Assembly: GCF_038452265.1 (NCBI RefSeq)
Contig: NZ_CP151842.1
Coordinates: 2,728,001-2,792,000, forward strand
Length of the DNA stretch: 64,000 nucleotides
Direction of reading: 5' to 3'
Source of the DNA: Vibrio diazotrophicus
Lineage (GTDB): Bacteria > Pseudomonadota > Gammaproteobacteria > Enterobacterales > Vibrionaceae
The notes under the pieces are model-generated. The model saw nothing but the letters and a program-made list of their open reading frames with translations, had not been told where the DNA came from and did not search any database. The position numbers and the translations under genes were made by a program. The stretch's first letter is position 1, and every line of letters begins with the position of its first letter. Below are positions 1 to 9,272 of this stretch, one piece after another.

Positions 1-410
1 AAGCATTCCGTGAACGTTTGAATACACTGACGTCTGAGCTCTCAGGAGCCACACCTGTTCGCTATTTTTATCAACTCAGTGAAAAACCAATCATCACTTT
101 GGCACAAGACAGTTGGCCAAGTGAGGTATTTCGTTTTTGCGGTGGCGAAAACATCTTTGAGAACAGTTCGACACCATATCCTCAAGTTGGGATCGAGCAA
201 GTTCTGGTCGCTCAACCAGATGTTATTTTCACCTCTGCACACGCCATTGCTAACGGAAACATGTGGCTAAGTTGGAAAGATGAAATTCCAGCAGTCAAAC
301 AGGGGCATGTTTGGTCTCTCAATTCAGACTGGATCAATCGCTCAACGCCTCGCACACTCAACGCGATTGAAGAAGTTTGTCACTACTTTGAGCAAGTAAG
401 AAACAATTAA
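1..410 (+). CDS. btuF: Vitamin B12 ABC transporter periplasmic binding protein BtuF, C-terminal part (5' truncated by window)
   Basis: The reading frame is open from the window edge (first full codon at base 3) to TAA at 408-410, so only about the last 135 residues are present. They match the C-terminal lobe of the helical-backbone metal/cobalamin binding proteins: SWPSEVFRFCGGENIF, then the conserved YPQVGIEQVLVAQPDVI stretch, then a closing helix. BtuF binds cobalamin in the periplasm and hands it to BtuCD. The next gene downstream is a YadS/TRIC homologue, the same neighbour that btuF has in E. coli, which supports the assignment. A TTG at 18 is an internal codon, not a start. Confidence 0.85.
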   Translation, partial: AFRERLNTLTSELSGATPVRYFYQLSEKPIITLAQDSWPSEVFRFCGGENIFENSSTPYPQVGIEQVLVAQPDVIFTSAHAIANGNMWLSWKDEIPAVKQGHVWSLNSDWINRSTPRTLNAIEEVCHYFEQVRNN

Positions 411-476
411 CAGCTCGATAAAAAAGTCTTACAATCCACCACCTTTCGATAAACCTATTTTTGGTAGCGCATAACA

Positions 477-1097
477 TTGGATACCTCATTACTTTATTTA
501 ATCGATATGTTTGGTACGGCTATTTTCGCTATTTCAGGCGTATTGCTAGCTGGTCGTTTAAAAATGGATCCTTTCGGTGTCACTGTATTGGCGAGTGTTA
601 CAGCTATCGGTGGCGGGACTATCCGAGATATGGCTCTTGGTGCGACACCGGTGTTCTGGATAAAAGATACAACTTATATCTGGGTCATTATCGTTACTTG
701 TATTTTAACCATGCTATTAGTGCGCAGGCCAAAACGTATTCCTTGGTGGGTTCTGCCGGTTTGCGATGCTGTTGGCTTGGCTTTTTTCGTTGGTATCGGT
801 GTTGAAAAGGCACTGATGTACCAAGATTCAGCCGTGATCGCCATCATTATGGGGGTAATTACTGGCTGTGGCGGTGGCATTATCCGCGATGTACTGGCAA
901 GAGAAATCCCAATGGTTCTGCGTAGTGAAGTCTACGCAACCGCATGTATTGTGGGCGGTGTATTCCATACAACCGCATTAGCGATGGGTTATAACAACTC
1001 TGTCGCGCTTCTTTCAGGCGTCGCGTCAACGCTGATCATCCGTCTTGGTGCTATCCGCTGGCATTTATCACTGCCAACCTTCGCTCTCACTAAATAG
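477..1097 (+). CDS. TRIC cation channel family inner membrane protein (UPF0126, YadS-like)
   Basis: 206 residues, mostly hydrophobic, with about seven predicted membrane segments. The two halves are internally related: each carries a glycine-rich GGG(T/I)IRD motif (near residues 43-49 and 134-140), the hallmark of the UPF0126/TRIC fold. Prokaryotic TRIC proteins form trimeric monovalent cation channels; the physiological role in bacteria is not settled. The start chosen is TTG at 477, because an in-frame stop lies 12 bases upstream and the first membrane segment begins directly after MDTSLLYLI. It lies 66 bp after btuF in the same orientation, as in E. coli, and may be co-transcribed. Confidence 0.85.
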   Translation: MDTSLLYLIDMFGTAIFAISGVLLAGRLKMDPFGVTVLASVTAIGGGTIRDMALGATPVFWIKDTTYIWVIIVTCILTMLLVRRPKRIPWWVLPVCDAVGLAFFVGIGVEKALMYQDSAVIAIIMGVITGCGGGIIRDVLAREIPMVLRSEVYATACIVGGVFHTTALAMGYNNSVALLSGVASTLIIRLGAIRWHLSLPTFALTK

Positions 1098-1102
1098 AAA
1101 TA

Positions 1103-1121
1103 GAGCCACTCGACGTGGCTC
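1103..1121 (+). terminator. Hairpin after the TRIC gene, possible terminator
   Basis: A perfect 7-bp stem, GAGCCAC / GTGGCTC, with a 5-nt loop (TCGAC) begins 6 bp after the stop codon. The following bases (TTGTC) make a poor U-tract, so termination may be weak. Confidence 0.5.
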
Positions 1122-1227
1122 TTGTCAGCTCTCATAGGTTTACATCCAAGATAAACGAACCACTGTCCTCATCAATAATATGAGGATAAACTAACTCAAT
1201 CGATTCCTAATTCTCATTGGACAAAAT

Positions 1228-2073
1228 ATGCTGTTGGAAGGCATTGAAACGCTATTGGTTCTTAGCAAGCAGAAAACGATGAGCCGAACTGGCAGCCAAC
1301 TGTATATCAGCCAGTCAGCCGTCAGTAAAAGAATTGCCAATTTAGAAAACAAGTTAGGAAAAAAGCTTATAGCTCCTGCTGGGCGACATATAAAGCTGAC
1401 CGCTGAAGGTCAGCAACTCATCGATAATATTGAGCCAACTTTCAATGAACTCAGAGGTATGATCTATGAGAATCAAGCCCTTGAAGACAACACGCTTATC
1501 CGTATTGATTGTTCAGAAACACTAGTGGCAGGCTACTTAACGAAAGTAATGGCGGCATATCGTAAGAAAGATCCCCACTTCACCATTACCACCAACCACA
1601 CTCCACGTATCGTAGAACATGTTCAATCAGGCAAAGCCACCATAGGTTTTTGTGCTGGGTATCTACCCGGTAATCATGGTCTTATGACTTTTCATTTGTA
1701 TGATGAGCCATTCTGCATTGTCAGTAAGAACCAACTAACCCATTTGCCAAGTGAGATCATTACCAATGATCTCACCAATACCGCTAACACTTATCAGGCT
1801 GCATTTCTAGATAAGTTGGGTATTACACCTGTGATGGAAATGGATTCTTATATGGCGTCTGCCCAGCTCGCACTGGAAGGCGTCGCTCCAGCTTTAGTAC
1901 CACTTTCTATGATCAATACTCTGCAGATAGATGCGCGTTATTGCTTTAACTTTATCGAACTCACACCGCTAATCCGCCCTATTCACATCTGCCTAAGAGC
2001 AACCAACTACCGTACAGAGCGGGTTAAAACATTGATAGAAACCATTGTGAGTGCTGTTCCCACAAAAGCTTAA
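1228..2073 (+). CDS. LysR family transcriptional regulator
   Basis: 281 residues. The N-terminal winged helix-turn-helix is clear (about residues 5-63: RTGSQLYISQSAVSKRIANL then LENKLGKKLIAPAGRHIKLT). It is followed by a linker helix and a periplasmic-binding-protein-like effector domain (about 88-275). The family acts as tetrameric DNA-binding regulators, usually of a neighbouring gene. The adjacent gene is a convergent TSUP transporter rather than a divergent partner, so the target and effector cannot be read from context. Its last 50 bp overlap the 3' end of that transporter gene on the other strand. Confidence 0.85.
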   Translation: MLLEGIETLLVLSKQKTMSRTGSQLYISQSAVSKRIANLENKLGKKLIAPAGRHIKLTAEGQQLIDNIEPTFNELRGMIYENQALEDNTLIRIDCSETLVAGYLTKVMAAYRKKDPHFTITTNHTPRIVEHVQSGKATIGFCAGYLPGNHGLMTFHLYDEPFCIVSKNQLTHLPSEIITNDLTNTANTYQAAFLDKLGITPVMEMDSYMASAQLALEGVAPALVPLSMINTLQIDARYCFNFIELTPLIRPIHICLRATNYRTERVKTLIETIVSAVPTKA

Positions 2074-2803
2074 ACGCCATCAGCATAGACATAACAATCA
2101 CAAGTGGGCGTATCCATTTTTGTCCTTTAGATATGACAACTTTGGCACCAACACGAGCACCAATAAACTGCCCGACAGCCATGACCAAACCTAACTTCCA
2201 GATAGGTAACCCAGCAATAACGAAGAATAGCAGCGCTGCGATATTTGATGTGAAGTTAAGAACTTTCGTTCTAGCCGTTGCTTCGACTAAAGTAAAATGA
2301 CCTAAAACGACAAAACACACAGTGAAAATGGAGCCTGTACCCGGTCCAAAAAATCCATCGTAAAAGCCCACACAGCTTCCGACACTGTAGGCAAATGCAG
2401 CTTCTGAAAGCGGTTTTTTACCGGAGTCAGCCTTGGTCTGCGGCGCGAATAGAAAGTAGAGAGAAATCGCAACCAATAGAATGGGAATTAAACTCGTCAA
2501 GAATGACGTATCAAACTGTTGTACCAGCAAAGCCCCAGTTGCGGCACCAATAAAAGTACACACAATGGCAAGTCGCATCTCTTTAAGATTAACGATACCA
2601 CTGCGTACGAAATACATACTGGCAGAGAAGCTACCAAAAGAGCTTTGGAGCTTATTTGTCGCCAAAGCATTGGTTGGAGGAACACCTGCAGCCAAAAGTG
2701 CTGGAAGTGTTAATAAGCCACCGCCACCAGCCATCGCATCAATAAAACCTGCTGCGCCAGCAACAAAAAACAAAATGACTAATATATCTAACGAGACTTC
2801 CAT
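2024..2803 (-). CDS. TSUP family (YfcA-like) membrane transporter
   Basis: 259 residues from the chosen ATG at 2803. The frame is open further upstream, but alignment with E. coli YfcA from memory places the start at MEVSLDILVILFF. About eight membrane segments are seen. The YfcA-like signature GFIDAMAGGGGLLTLPALLAAG is near the N-terminus, CVGFYDGFFGPGTGS in the middle, and FIGARVGAKVVISKGQKWIRP near the C-terminus. TSUP (TauE/SafE) proteins export or import sulfonates, sulfite or other organic anions; the substrate of YfcA members is not established. It converges on and overlaps the LysR gene by 50 bp. Confidence 0.85.
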   Translation of the reverse strand: MEVSLDILVILFFVAGAAGFIDAMAGGGGLLTLPALLAAGVPPTNALATNKLQSSFGSFSASMYFVRSGIVNLKEMRLAIVCTFIGAATGALLVQQFDTSFLTSLIPILLVAISLYFLFAPQTKADSGKKPLSEAAFAYSVGSCVGFYDGFFGPGTGSIFTVCFVVLGHFTLVEATARTKVLNFTSNIAALLFFVIAGLPIWKLGLVMAVGQFIGARVGAKVVISKGQKWIRPLVIVMSMLMAFKLLWEQHSQWFLSMF

Positions 2804-2962
2804 GACATTCCACAACCAATACGACCGAGTGGCTAAAGTATCACTGAGTAAGTGATTGAAATAGTGAAACAACAGAACACAACCTATTCCAATAATTCAT
2901 CAATGATATAGATAGTCTTTAATCTTCAAACGTTAGCTTTGCCAAAATACAGGCCTAAAAAA

Positions 2963-2982
2963 GCCCGCTCAAATGAGCGGGC
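2963..2982 (-). terminator. carAB rho-independent terminator
   Basis: On the minus strand GCCCGCTC ATTT GAGCGGGC, an 8-bp GC-rich stem, is followed by TTTTTT. It lies 45 bp after the carB stop codon. Confidence 0.9.
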
Positions 2983-3027
2983 AATGAGGTTGTCAGATAA
3001 ACCTTAGGTTTATCAATTTATTATTCA

Positions 3028-6000
3028 TTACGCTAAGCTAGCTTTCACTTTAGCGTGAAGTTCTTGTACTGATGTTACTGATGCTTTCGCGTCAGCAGTG
3101 TGAGACATACAGGTTGCGAACGCTGCATTTAGCGTTGTTGTGTAGTTCACTTTCTCAGCCAAAGCACCACGACGTAGTACTTTAGAATCTTCAATAGCTT
3201 GACGACCTGATGCTGTGTTCACGATGTAGGTGTATTCATTGTTCTTGATACGGTCCAGAATGTGTGGACGGCCTTCATGAACTTTGTTTACCAAGCGTGG
3301 GTTGATACCGGCTTCACCTAGAATCACAGCAGTACCGTGAGTTGCATCTAGTTGGTAACCCAGTTTCACTAGCTTAGAAGCTAGGTCAACAACGCGCTCT
3401 TTATCACCTTCACGTACTGAAAGTAGTGCACGACCACCTTCTGGGTAAACAGAGCCACAGCCTAGCTCAGCTTTCGCGTATGCTTCAGCAAATGTTGCAC
3501 CAACACCCATAACCTCACCAGTAGAGCGCATTTCTGGGCCTAATAGTGGGTCAACGCCAGGGAACTTGTTGAACGGCAGTACCACTTCTTTTACTGAGTA
3601 GTATGGTGGGATGATCTCTTTCGTGAAACCTTGTTGCTCAAGAGTTTGACCAGCCATAACACGCGCAGCGATTTTCGCTAGTGGTGCGCCAGTTGCTTTA
3701 GATACGAATGGTACTGTACGTGCAGCACGTGGGTTTACTTCGATGAGGTAAACTTCGTTATCTTTCACAGCAAACTGAGTGTTCATCAAACCGCGTACAC
3801 CAAGTTCGAAAGCCAGTTTCTCTACTTGTTCACGCATCTTGTCCTGAATTTCTTGGCTTAGCGTGTATGCTGGAAGCGAACATGCTGAGTCACCTGAGTG
3901 AACACCTGCCTGCTCGATGTGCTCCATGATACCGCCGATAACCACACGCTCACCGTCACAGATAGCATCGATATCCACTTCTGTTGCGTCATCTAGGAAA
4001 CGGTCAAGTAGAACAGGAGACTCGTTTGACACGCTTACCGCTTCGTTAAAGTAACGACGTAGGTCTTGCTCGTCATATACGATTTCCATCGCACGACCAC
4101 CCAGTACATATGAAGGACGCACAACGAGTGGGAAGCCGATCTCTTTAGATTTATCAATCGCCTGTTCCATTGTTGTTACTGTTGCGTTTTCAGGCTGTAG
4201 CAGGCCTAAACGTTCAACAGCAGCTTGGAAGCGTTCACGGTCTTCTGCACGGTCGATAGCATCTGGGCTAGTACCAATGATAGGCACGCCAGCCGCTTCT
4301 AAAGCACGCGCTAGTTTCAGTGGAGTTTGACCACCGTACTGAACGATAACGCCTTTTGGCTTTTCAACACGTACGATTGCTAGTACGTCTTCCAGTGTTA
4401 CTGGTTCGAAGTACAGACGGTCTGAAGTGTCGTAGTCTGTAGAAACTGTCTCAGGGTTACAGTTAACCATGATAGTTTCGTAGCCATCTTCGCGAAGTGC
4501 TAGAGATGCGTGTACACAACAGTAGTCAAATTCGATACCTTGACCGATACGGTTTGGACCGCCGCCAAGAACCATGATCTTGTCTTTATCTGTTGGGTTC
4601 GCTTCACACTCTTCATCGTAAGATGAGTACATGTATGCGGTATCTGAAGCAAATTCAGCAGCACAAGTATCCACACGTTTGTAAACTGGGTGAATATCGT
4701 ACTGGTCACGTAGGCGACGAATTTCGCTTTCAGCAACACCTAGCAGTTTAGACAGACGAGCATCAGCGAAGCCTTTACGCTTCATCTGTTTCAGCACATC
4801 TTTAGTCAGACCAGCGAAACCGCCCGCTTTCACTTGCTCTTCCAACTTAACCAGTTCTTCGATTTGAACTAGGAACCAACGGTCAATATTGGTTAGATTG
4901 AATACGCCATCAACTGACATACCTGCACGGAATGCGTCTGCGATGTACCAAATACGCTCAGCACCAGCTTCTTTTAGCTCGTGACGGATTTTAGTCAAAG
5001 CATCTGGTGCATCTAGGTCAACCATTTCATCCAAGCCGTTCGCACCTACTTCTAGGCCACGAAGTGCTTTTTGTAGCGATTCTTGTTGGTTACGACCGAT
5101 TGCCATTACCTCACCAACAGACTTCATCTGTGTCGTTAGGCGGCTATTTGCGCCAGCAAATTTCTCGAAGTTAAAGCGAGGAATCTTAGTCACAACGTAG
5201 TCGATTGTTGGTTCGAATGATGCTGGTGTTGCACCACCAGTGATGTCATTCATTAGCTCATCAAGAGTGAAGCCAACTGCCAGTTTCGCTGCGATTTTCG
5301 CGATTGGGAAACCAGTTGCTTTCGAAGCAAGAGCAGAAGAACGAGATACACGTGGGTTCATCTCGATGATAACCATACGGCCATCTTTCGGGTTGATACC
5401 AAACTGAACGTTTGAACCACCAGTCTCTACACCGATTTCACGCAGTACTGCTAGCGATGCATTACGCATTAGCTGGTACTCTTTATCCGTTAGCGTTTGA
5501 GCTGGTGCTACCGTGATCGAGTCACCTGTGTGAATACCCATTGGGTCAAAGTTTTCAATCGCACAAACGATGATACAGTTGTCGTTCTTATCACGAACAA
5601 CTTCCATCTCGTACTCTTTCCAACCAATTAGAGATTCATCGATAAGCAGCTCGTTAGTTGGAGAAAGATCCAAACCACGGCGACAGATTTCTTCGAACTC
5701 TTCTTTGTTATAAGCGATACCACCACCAGTACCACCCATAGTGAATGAAGGGCGGATAATACATGGGAAACCAACCATATCTAGGACACGGTAAGCATCT
5801 TCCATTGTTTTGGCAGTATCAGCGCGTGGACATTCTAAACCGATAGACTTCATTGCTTTATCAAAGCGAGAACGGTCTTCAGCTTTGTCGATTGCATCTG
5901 CAGTCGCACCAATCATCTCTACGCCGAACTCTTTAAGAACGCCATTTGCTTCTAGAGCAAGCGCACAGTTAAGAGCCGTTTGACCACCCATTGTTGGAAG

Positions 6001-6258
6001 AATCGCATCTGGGCGCTCTTTCTCGATGATCTTACGTACAACTTCCCAGTGGATTGGCTCGATGTATGTTGCATCAGCCATTTCTGGGTCAGTCATGATA
6101 GTTGCAGGGTTTGAGTTCACAAGAATAACTCGGTAGCCCTCTTCGCGTAGTGCTTTACACGCTTGAGCGCCAGAGTAGTCAAACTCACAAGCCTGACCGA
6201 TAACAATTGGACCTGCACCTAAAATAAGAATGCTCTGAATGTCAGTACGTTTTGGCAT
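3028..6258 (-). CDS. carB: Carbamoyl-phosphate synthase large subunit
   Basis: 1076 residues, the usual length. CarB makes carbamoyl phosphate from bicarbonate, ATP and the ammonia delivered by CarA, feeding arginine and pyrimidine synthesis. Two homologous ATP-grasp halves are visible: residues about 1-400 ([20 protein letters not shown], later [20 protein letters not shown]) and about 550-935 ([19 protein letters not shown], later [20 protein letters not shown]). They are separated by an oligomerisation segment and followed by an MGS-like allosteric domain (about 936-1076), where UMP, IMP and ornithine act in the E. coli enzyme. It is 16 bp downstream of carA, in an operon. Confidence 0.97.
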   Translation of the reverse strand: MPKRTDIQSILILGAGPIVIGQACEFDYSGAQACKALREEGYRVILVNSNPATIMTDPEMADATYIEPIHWEVVRKIIEKERPDAILPTMGGQTALNCALALEANGVLKEFGVEMIGATADAIDKAEDRSRFDKAMKSIGLECPRADTAKTMEDAYRVLDMVGFPCIIRPSFTMGGTGGGIAYNKEEFEEICRRGLDLSPTNELLIDESLIGWKEYEMEVVRDKNDNCIIVCAIENFDPMGIHTGDSITVAPAQTLTDKEYQLMRNASLAVLREIGVETGGSNVQFGINPKDGRMVIIEMNPRVSRSSALASKATGFPIAKIAAKLAVGFTLDELMNDITGGATPASFEPTIDYVVTKIPRFNFEKFAGANSRLTTQMKSVGEVMAIGRNQQESLQKALRGLEVGANGLDEMVDLDAPDALTKIRHELKEAGAERIWYIADAFRAGMSVDGVFNLTNIDRWFLVQIEELVKLEEQVKAGGFAGLTKDVLKQMKRKGFADARLSKLLGVAESEIRRLRDQYDIHPVYKRVDTCAAEFASDTAYMYSSYDEECEANPTDKDKIMVLGGGPNRIGQGIEFDYCCVHASLALREDGYETIMVNCNPETVSTDYDTSDRLYFEPVTLEDVLAIVRVEKPKGVIVQYGGQTPLKLARALEAAGVPIIGTSPDAIDRAEDRERFQAAVERLGLLQPENATVTTMEQAIDKSKEIGFPLVVRPSYVLGGRAMEIVYDEQDLRRYFNEAVSVSNESPVLLDRFLDDATEVDIDAICDGERVVIGGIMEHIEQAGVHSGDSACSLPAYTLSQEIQDKMREQVEKLAFELGVRGLMNTQFAVKDNEVYLIEVNPRAARTVPFVSKATGAPLAKIAARVMAGQTLEQQGFTKEIIPPYYSVKEVVLPFNKFPGVDPLLGPEMRSTGEVMGVGATFAEAYAKAELGCGSVYPEGGRALLSVREGDKERVVDLASKLVKLGYQLDATHGTAVILGEAGINPRLVNKVHEGRPHILDRIKNNEYTYIVNTASGRQAIEDSKVLRRGALAEKVNYTTTLNAAFATCMSHTADAKASVTSVQELHAKVKASLA

Positions 6259-6274
6259 TATCTACTACTCCAAA

Positions 6275-7414
6275 TTAAGCGCGGTGTTGTTTAATCAATT
6301 CAATGAAGTGGTCAAATAGCGGTGCAGCATCGTGCGGACCTGGGCTCGCTTCAGGGTGACCCTGGAAGCTGAATGCCGGTTTGTCCGTACGGTGAATACC
6401 TTGCAGAGAACCGTCAAATAGAGACTTGTGCGTTGCACGTAGGTTCTCAGGTAGCGTTGCTTCGTCCGCAGCAAAACCGTGGTTTTGAGAAGTAATCATG
6501 ACCACATCACGGTCAATATCTTTAACCGGGTGGTTTGCACCATGGTGGCCAAACTTCATTTTTACTGTTTTAGCACCTGAAGCCAACGCTAGGATTTGGT
6601 GACCTAAACAGATACCAAATACCGGCAGAGCTTTATCAAGGAACACTTTCGTTGCTTCAATCGCGTAAGTACATGGCTCTGGGTCACCAGGGCCATTCGA
6701 TAGGAATACGCCATCTGGGTTCATCGCTAGTACTTCTTCAGCTGAAGTTTCTGCAGGTACTACAGTTAAACGACAACCGCGGTCAACTAACATACGTAGG
6801 ATATTGCGTTTCGCACCAAAATCGTAAGCCACTACATGGTATGGCAACTCACTGTCATCTTTAGGTTCAGGTAGACCACCTTCCAGTGTCCACGAACCTT
6901 GTTTCCATTCATACGCTTCTTTCGTCGTTACAACTTTCGCCAAGTCCATGCCTTTAAGGCCTGGGAACTCTTTAGCTTTAACCAACGCAAGAGCTTCATC
7001 TAGGTTATCGCCTGCCATAATGCAACCGTTCTGAGCGCCTTTCTCACGTAAAATGCGCGTAAGTTTACGCGTATCGATATCAGCAATACCGACGATATTT
7101 TGTGATTTAAGGTAATCAGAAAGAGATTTTTCACTACGGAAGTTAGAAGCGATAAGAGGAAGATCGCGAATCACAAGGCCTTGTGCATGAATTGAAGAAG
7201 ATTCTTCATCTTCGGTATTAGTGCCGGTATTGCCAATGTGAGGATAAGTTAGTGTAACGATTTGTTGAGAATAGGAAGGATCAGTGAGGATTTCTTGGTA
7301 CCCCGTCATCGAGGTATTAAAAACGACTTCACCAACGGATGAACCATCTGCCCCAATGGACACTCCGCGGAACACTGTCCCATCTTCTAGGACTAACAGT
7401 GCTGATTTACTCAA
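6275..7414 (-). CDS. carA: Carbamoyl-phosphate synthase small (glutaminase) subunit
   Basis: 379 residues. CarA hydrolyses glutamine and channels ammonia to CarB. The N-terminal CPSase small-chain domain (about 1-150) is followed by a class I glutamine amidotransferase domain with the nucleophile Cys269 in FGICLGHQ and the partner His353 and Glu355 in [10 protein letters not shown]. The start codon is TTG at 7412-7414, preceded by a strong GGAGG seven bases upstream; rare-start use fits a tightly controlled gene. The upstream ARG box overlaps this ribosome binding site. carB follows after 16 bp. Confidence 0.96.
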   Translation of the reverse strand: MSKSALLVLEDGTVFRGVSIGADGSSVGEVVFNTSMTGYQEILTDPSYSQQIVTLTYPHIGNTGTNTEDEESSSIHAQGLVIRDLPLIASNFRSEKSLSDYLKSQNIVGIADIDTRKLTRILREKGAQNGCIMAGDNLDEALALVKAKEFPGLKGMDLAKVVTTKEAYEWKQGSWTLEGGLPEPKDDSELPYHVVAYDFGAKRNILRMLVDRGCRLTVVPAETSAEEVLAMNPDGVFLSNGPGDPEPCTYAIEATKVFLDKALPVFGICLGHQILALASGAKTVKMKFGHHGANHPVKDIDRDVVMITSQNHGFAADEATLPENLRATHKSLFDGSLQGIHRTDKPAFSFQGHPEASPGPHDAAPLFDHFIELIKQHRA

Positions 7415-7422
7415 GACAACCT

Positions 7423-7461
7423 CCAGAATAAAAATGCATAAAATTTAAATTAAATTGCAAA
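7423..7461 (-). promoter_or_regulatory. Tandem ARG boxes (ArgR operator) upstream of carA
   Basis: Two 18-bp matches to the ArgR consensus wnTGAATwwwwATTCAnw, read on the plus strand, are separated by exactly 3 bp, the standard spacing: CCAGAATAAAAATGCATA (7423-7440) and TTTAAATTAAATTGCAAA (7444-7461). The matches are imperfect. Box 1 overlaps the carA Shine-Dalgarno sequence (7420-7424), so bound ArgR would sit downstream of the promoter at 7520-7548 or cover a second promoter. ArgR with arginine represses carAB in E. coli; here it is inferred. Confidence 0.65.
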
Positions 7462-7519
7462 TTTGCCTTCCTGTTCGCGTGAAAATCATGCTCTAGGCTA
7501 ATTTTGACAAATTGGCGGT

Positions 7520-7548
7520 ATTTTAGAGATCGCTGTGACCTATGTCAA
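7520..7548 (-). promoter_or_regulatory. sigma70 promoter of carAB
   Basis: On the minus strand a consensus -35 TTGACA (7543-7548), a 17-bp spacer and a -10 TAAAAT (7520-7525). It lies about 105-135 bp upstream of the carA start and would give a leader of roughly 100 nt containing both ARG boxes. By position it corresponds to the distal (P1-type) promoter of E. coli carAB. Confidence 0.75.
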
Positions 7549-7862
7549 CGTTAGCAGATAAATTAAACTCAAATTTATTACCTTAGAGCTAAAAAAGAGC
7601 TCTAACCCATCAAAAAAGCATGTTTTACTCATTCAAAAACAACATTTATAGGGCTTTGATTTTAAATTAGACAAAAATAGTTTGTTAATAATCGAAATCA
7701 GCGCAAAAAAAAATAAGCAAACGTTAATATCATTTTTTTATTGTCAAAAACAGAGGAAAGTTGGAGAAATCAACCTCAACATGACAAAATCACTTAAAAA
7801 GTTAAAGGATAAGCTAAATTATAGGAAAGAAAATTTGATTAGAAAATGTTAGAGAAATTCTT
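7549..7862. other. AT-rich intergenic region between dapB and the carAB promoter, with a perfect palindrome
   Basis: No gene is visible in this stretch. It is strongly AT-rich with many A- and T-tracts. It holds one perfect 8-bp inverted repeat with a 7-nt loop at 7583-7605 (TTAGAGCT, AAAAAAG, AGCTCTAA), about 35 bp upstream of the carAB -35 box. The palindrome lacks a U-tract in either direction, so it is more likely a protein site than a terminator. E. coli carAB has far-upstream sites for IHF, PepA, PurR and RutR, and this region is the obvious place for equivalents. Confidence 0.5.
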
Positions 7863-7886
7863 ATGCGCCAAGCGAACTTGACGCAT
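7863..7886 (-). terminator. dapB terminator hairpin with UUCG tetraloop
   Basis: On the minus strand ATGCGTCAAG, TTCG, CTTGGCGCAT: a continuous 10-bp stem (one G-U pair) capped by the very stable UUCG tetraloop, 10 bp after the dapB stop. The following U-tract is short and interrupted (AAGAATTT). Confidence 0.75.
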
Positions 7887-7896
7887 AATTATGTAA

Positions 7897-8721
<825 letters not shown>

Positions 8722-8805
8722 TTACTCGTGACTACGCAGTCCTGCATAGTGTTATTCCGATTTACGCTTTTTAAACTACCAACTATCGAGGTTGATAGCT
8801 AGCAC

Positions 8806-9204
8806 TTAAGAAAACTCTTTAATAACACGTTCGAGGATTGGAACATTGGCTTCTGGAAACTGGTAATTTACGAGTTCTGCAATGTCTACCCAAAGTCCTT
8901 CTTGCCCTTCTTTGCCATATGGTTCTTTGTTGAAGTTGCTGATGACGATGAAGTCAAACTTCAGTGATTTTTCTGGGTAATCGTATTCCAGATGCTCAAA
9001 CAGATACTGCTCCGTCACTTCAATGCCAATTTCTTCTTCAAGCTCACGAGTCATCGCTTGTTCAACGCTTTCACCTTCTTCAACTTTGCCACCCGGAAAT
9101 TCCCAGAAACCACCTTTGTGCAAATTGTCTGGGCGTTTAGTGATAAAGATTTGCGATTTATCCTGATTGAAGATAATACCCGCCACGATATGAATTCGTT
9201 TCAT
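8806..9204 (-). CDS. mutT: 8-oxo-dGTP diphosphatase MutT
   Basis: 132 residues. MutT hydrolyses 8-oxo-dGTP to the monophosphate and prevents A:T to C:G transversions. A complete Nudix box is present at about residues 38-60 (GGKVEEGES, then REL, then EEEIG), preceded by the family stretch GGFWEFPGGK. The gene lies 68 bp downstream of secA, behind the secA terminator; secA-mutT adjacency is also found in E. coli. Confidence 0.93.
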   Translation of the reverse strand: MKRIHIVAGIIFNQDKSQIFITKRPDNLHKGGFWEFPGGKVEEGESVEQAMTRELEEEIGIEVTEQYLFEHLEYDYPEKSLKFDFIVISNFNKEPYGKEGQEGLWVDIAELVNYQFPEANVPILERVIKEFS

Positions 9205-9236
9205 CTGTGTTCCTTTGTCTTTCTTTACTTAAAAAA

Positions 9237-9256
9237 AGAGCCGCCTAAGCGACTCT
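9237..9256 (-). terminator. secA rho-independent terminator
   Basis: On the minus strand AGAGTCGC, TTAG, GCGGCTCT (8-bp stem with one G-U pair) followed by seven T. It begins 17 bp after the secA stop codon. Confidence 0.88.
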
Positions 9257-9272
9257 TTTCTATTTATTTTTA

